This document shows positions 6,374 through 7,799 of a stretch of DNA of 7,799 nt, piece by piece. A model generated the notes under the pieces. That model had not been told where the DNA came from, made no database searches, and saw only the letters and a list, made by a program, of their open reading frames with translations. The position numbers were made by a program, and so were the translations under genes. The stretch's first letter is position 1; every line of letters begins with the position of its first letter. The DNA is from Firmicutes bacterium UBA4874 (GTDB lineage: Bacteria > Bacillota > Clostridia > Caldicoprobacterales > DTU083): assembly GCA_002399435.1 (NCBI GenBank), contig DHDO01000101.1, positions 1-7,799 of the forward strand. Reading direction: 5' to 3'.

Positions 6374-6462
6374 CCTGCCCTCCGGTCACGGCATATTGTA
6401 TCTGCCACTGATACTATCTTATCGGATGCAGGACAGGAATATGACTCTTTTCTATCGGCCTG

Positions 6463-7799
6463 CTATACCGCACTGCCGACCGGTTCCCTTACTTTCCCTT
6501 TCAGTACATATTCCGGCTTCTTCTCCGGCCTTGCAGTCAGCTCTGCCTTCTTTGCCTCATACCCAGGGCGGCCCAGCAGAGCATAGGTTGCATTCTTTCC
6601 TTCCTCCACTCCCGGCTGGTCAAAGGCATTGATGCCCAGAAGTTCCCCGGCAAACGCCGTCTCCACTTCAAGGAAATACAACAACTCGCCTACGGTAAAG
6701 GCATTCACTTCCGGCAGGGTAATGGTCCGATTCATCCGTTTTGCCTTCAGCAGGGCATATTCCGTCGCCGTTTGCTCAGCATGGATCAGCTCATTCATGG
6801 TATGCCCTCCAAGAAAGGATACAGCGGGAATCTCTTCAAATCCATTGGAAATCTTCACCGTAGTACGGTATCTTCCCACTTTCAGGAAGGTAACCACCTT
6901 GTCAAAGGGACCCTCCGTATAGAGCTGAACCTGGGAATGCTGATCGGTCACTCCCAAAGCCTTGACAGGAGTCTGCCCCGCATGAACCGTCTCTCCCCTG
7001 GAGTTGAAACGTTTCCCCAGGCTTTCTGCCCAAAGCTGCGCATACCAGTCCGCAATATACTTCAGGGAATCCGCATAGGGCATCATGACGGAGATATTCT
7101 TGCCGGACTTCATGGCAAGATACTGAAGGGCAGCTGCCATGTAAGCAGGATTTTCACGGATATTTTCATCCTTGCAGATCTCATCCATGTAGGCTGCGCC
7201 GGCCAGCATCTCCTCAATGTCAATACCGCACACTGCCGCGGAAAGCAGACCGACGGGAGACAGTTCGGAAAACCGGCCGCCCACTCCTCTGGGAATATAA
7301 AAGGTCTTCAGCCCTTCCGCCTTTGCAATCCGGATCAGATTGCCATTTTCCCGGTCTGTCGTGGCAATCAGATGCTCCCGGTATTGGTCGCCAAGTTTTT
7401 GCTGAAGCATGTCCTTTATAATCAGAAACTGGGACATGGTCTCCGATGTACTGCCCGACTTGGTAATGACATTGAATACGGTTTTCGTAAGATCGATCAC
7501 ATCGAACAAAGCCTGCATTTTCTCCGGATCCACATTGTCCTCCACATAAAACCGGGGATATCCGTCCCGCTTCTCCCGGGACAATTCATTATAATGGGCA
7601 TGATTCAGTGCCTGCTGCACGGCAATGGGACCCAGGGCAGAACCTCCGATCCCCAGAACCACAAAGGCATCAAACCGATCCCGGATCCCAGATGCGGTAC
7701 GCTTGATATCCTCCACCGTTTCCTTCTGGTTATAAGGAAGATCCCTCCAATCCATCCTGCCTTCCGCACGCTTTTGTTCCATGGCTTTGGCGGCAGACG
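6463..7799 (-). CDS. pgi: Glucose-6-phosphate isomerase (partial, 5' end outside window)
   Basis: This cytoplasmic enzyme interconverts glucose-6-phosphate and fructose-6-phosphate in glycolysis and gluconeogenesis. Visible motifs, numbered from the methionine at 7782, are GIGGSALGP (44-52), the phosphate-binding TKSGSTSE (107-114), GRFSELSPVG (169-178), an active-site Glu in WAESLGKR (Glu253), His282 in TDQHSQVQLYTEGPFDK, and Lys396 in QPGVEEGK; all catalytic residues expected in this region are present. The ATG at 7782 is probably internal. The frame stays open to the window edge (SAAKA precedes it), there is no Shine-Dalgarno before it, and bacterial Pgi of this type has several dozen residues ahead of the GIGGS motif beyond what is seen here. 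The C-terminus (GKVREPVGSAV) is complete. An 89-nt gap separates it from the Na/Pi transporter gene downstream. Confidence 0.96.
   Translation of the reverse strand, partial: SAAKAMEQKRAEGRMDWRDLPYNQKETVEDIKRTASGIRDRFDAFVVLGIGGSALGPIAVQQALNHAHYNELSREKRDGYPRFYVEDNVDPEKMQALFDVIDLTKTVFNVITKSGSTSETMSQFLIIKDMLQQKLGDQYREHLIATTDRENGNLIRIAKAEGLKTFYIPRGVGGRFSELSPVGLLSAAVCGIDIEEMLAGAAYMDEICKDENIRENPAYMAAALQYLAMKSGKNISVMMPYADSLKYIADWYAQLWAESLGKRFNSRGETVHAGQTPVKALGVTDQHSQVQLYTEGPFDKVVTFLKVGRYRTTVKISNGFEEIPAVSFLGGHTMNELIHAEQTATEYALLKAKRMNRTITLPEVNAFTVGELLYFLEVETAFAGELLGINAFDQPGVEEGKNATYALLGRPGYEAKKAELTARPEKKPEYVLKGKVREPVGSAV

Noticed and set aside
6374..6462. Promoter or terminator between pgi and the Na/Pi transporter gene
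   Set aside because: A TACAAT-like -10 is present on the minus strand but lacks a matching -35, and the small GTATC/GATAC hairpin has no T-run; neither is strong enough to call.

Overview
The window looks like ordinary chromosome from a Gram-positive, anaerobe-type Bacillota (Clostridia or Erysipelotrichia grade). The basis is a SpoVB-family flippase, a MsmX/UgpC-type sugar-ABC ATPase, strong purine-rich Shine-Dalgarno sequences, short U-tract intrinsic terminators, and a NiCo (czcD-motif) riboswitch, a class known mainly from this phylum. No mobile element, CRISPR array, tRNA or rRNA was seen. Species cannot be named from the sequence.

Layout. (1) 1-326, minus: 5' part of an ABC transporter ATPase of the multi-sugar import type, cut by the window edge. 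(2) 327-694: AT-rich divergent intergenic region with a likely promoter for each flanking gene. (3) 695-2269, plus: SpoVB/MOP-superfamily flippase, closed by an intrinsic terminator at 2270-2312. (4) 2339-2533, minus: small unrecognised 64-aa protein. (5) 2527-2809, plus: near-consensus promoter, then a leader RNA that folds as a four-way-junction NiCo riboswitch aptamer (2605-2707) overlapping a 17-bp intrinsic terminator (2681-2724). (6) 2810-5338, plus: a P2-like P-type cation ATPase with PEEFP and LEILIDP membrane motifs, the gene controlled by the riboswitch. (7) 5362-5422: large hairpin between convergent genes. (8) 5390-6373, minus: Na/Pi-cotransporter-family protein without a PhoU domain. 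(9) 6463-7799, minus: glucose-6-phosphate isomerase, its start lying beyond the right edge.

The most informative unit is 2527-5338. The leader can form either the aptamer or the terminator but not both, because the 3' strands of aptamer helices P1 and P4 lie within the terminator. Metal binding should hold the aptamer and allow read-through, so the ATPase would be made when Ni2+ or Co2+ is in excess. This gives a concrete substrate hypothesis for an ATPase whose membrane motifs differ from those of a classical Ca2+ pump. The remaining genes (sugar import, Pgi, envelope lipid-linked flippase, phosphate transport) are housekeeping and show no obvious link to the metal unit.
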